DNA of 5,560 bases from NCBI GenBank assembly GCA_023251335.1, contig JAHEZA010000201.1, positions 1 to 5,560 of the forward strand. The letters are read 5' to 3'. This document shows positions 4,715 to 5,560 of the stretch, one piece after another (position 1 is the stretch's first letter; every line of letters begins with the position of its first letter). This stretch comes from Chitinophagaceae bacterium. Lineage in GTDB: Bacteria; Bacteroidota; Bacteroidia; Chitinophagales; Chitinophagaceae. The position numbers and the translations under genes were made by a program. The notes beneath the pieces were generated by a model that saw nothing but the letters and a program-made list of their open reading frames with translations, had not been told where the DNA came from and ran no database searches.

Positions 4715-5560
4715 ATGAAATATAAGAAATTTTTTACAACTACTTTGTCACATTGGAATACTGTCGAAAACAAAAGGCAAATGCCATGGAAAGGAGAGAA
4801 AGACCCATACAAGATATGGGTAAGTGAAATAATTCTACAGCAAACCCGGGTAAACCAGGGAACTGACTATTACAATCGGTTTATCCGGCATTTCCCTAAT
4901 ATAAAAAGCCTGGCAACCGCTTCTGAAAAAAAGATTTATAAATTATGGGAGGGACTGGGCTATTATACCCGCTGTAGAAATCTAATTGAAACAGCGAAAT
5001 TCATTCATAATAATCTTGACGGTAAATTCCCGGAAAAATACGAAGATATTTTATCGCTGAGAGGCATTGGAAATTATACGGCTTCAGCAATTGCTTCTTT
5101 TGCCTTTAATCTGCCTTACGCAGTTTTGGATGGAAACGTATTTCGCGTGTTAGCAAGATTTTTTGGGATAGAGTTATCAATAAACAGTTCAGAAGGAAAA
5201 AAATTTTATCGTGAGTTGTCGCAACTTCTTCTTGACAAAAAAAATTCAGCAGATTATAACCAGGCCATTATGGATTTTGGTGCCATGGTTTGCCGCCCTT
5301 CTCTTCCTCTCTGTAGCGAATGCGTACTTAGAAAAAAATGCTTCGCGTTTAGGAATAATAAAGTAAATGAATTACCTGTAAACACGAAAGTGAACAAACA
5401 AAAATCAAGGTTTTTCATTTACATAATAGCCGAATACAAAAATAAGTTTTACATACACAAAAGAACCGAAAAAGATATTTGGCAGAATTTGTATGACTTT
5501 ATTTTAATCGAAACGAAATCGCCGACAAAAGAAAAAGATGTCTTAGCGCATGATAAATTT
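4715..5560 (+). CDS. mutY: A/G-specific adenine DNA glycosylase MutY, 3'-truncated by the window end
   Basis: The frame stays open to base 5560, giving 282 residues of a protein usually near 350. MutY removes adenine mispaired with 8-oxoguanine in base-excision repair. WVSEIILQQTRV holds the catalytic Glu38 (E. coli E37). The helix-hairpin-helix is LRGIGNYTASAIASFAF (115-131), with Tyr121 where endonuclease III has its catalytic Lys, so this is MutY and not Nth. VLDGNVFRVLAR carries catalytic Asp139 (E. coli D138). Cys193, 200, 203 and 209 form the C-x6-C-x2-C-x5-C iron-sulfur cluster. From about residue 230 the Nudix-like 8-oxoG-reading domain begins (FFIYIIAEY, FYIHKR, DIWQNLYDFILIE). The next ATG upstream (4680) meets a stop at once, so 4715 is the start. 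It is divergent from HU, an arrangement I recall from other Bacteroidota. Confidence 0.96.
   Translation, partial: MKYKKFFTTTLSHWNTVENKRQMPWKGEKDPYKIWVSEIILQQTRVNQGTDYYNRFIRHFPNIKSLATASEKKIYKLWEGLGYYTRCRNLIETAKFIHNNLDGKFPEKYEDILSLRGIGNYTASAIASFAFNLPYAVLDGNVFRVLARFFGIELSINSSEGKKFYRELSQLLLDKKNSADYNQAIMDFGAMVCRPSLPLCSECVLRKKCFAFRNNKVNELPVNTKVNKQKSRFFIYIIAEYKNKFYIHKRTEKDIWQNLYDFILIETKSPTKEKDVLAHDKF

Noticed and set aside
1..5560. CRISPR array, tRNA or rRNA gene, phage or defence genes
   Set aside because: I saw no regularly spaced repeats, no tRNA cloverleaf or rRNA motif, and every clear coding frame is explained by housekeeping or secreted-protein families.

Overview
The window looks like a piece of a Bacteroidota chromosome, probably from the Chitinophagaceae/Sphingobacteriales side; I cannot fix the genus. 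The evidence is AT-rich DNA, a type IX secretion sorting tail on the first protein, a TAnnTTTG promoter box, A/T-rich leaders with no clear Shine-Dalgarno, an HU-like protein of the Bacteroidota GRNI(S/K)KN type, and a 29-residue AURKAIP1/COX24-type protein beginning MPCGKKRKRH.

Left part (1-1107): the 3' portion of a secreted LamG-domain protein ends in a Por-type sorting tail, followed by a strong intrinsic terminator. Between that terminator and the rng stop (about 1115-1521) lies a broken IS1182-like transposase fragment. It has stops and at least four reading-frame changes, and no six-frame ORF follows it.

Central part (1526-4543, all minus strand): in transcription order come an HU/IHF-like DNA-binding protein, a membrane-anchored TPR protein, the 29-residue basic AURKAIP1/COX24 protein (too short for ordinary ORF calling) and RNase G/E (rng). 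HU and the TPR gene are 19 bp apart and probably co-transcribed. The small gene has its own good promoter box. A hairpin lies in the small-gene/rng gap. Together the set concerns nucleoid structure, ribosome assembly and RNA processing.

Right part (4544-5560): a 171-bp divergent promoter region holds an exact 12-bp direct repeat. It separates HU from mutY (plus strand), an adenine-DNA glycosylase that runs off the window with all its visible catalytic and Fe-S residues intact.

No convincing undescribed system is present. The points most worth a second look are the hidden transposase relic flush against rng, the 29-residue putative ribosomal protein, the HU protein lacking its DNA-intercalating proline, and the repeat in the mutY/HU promoter region.
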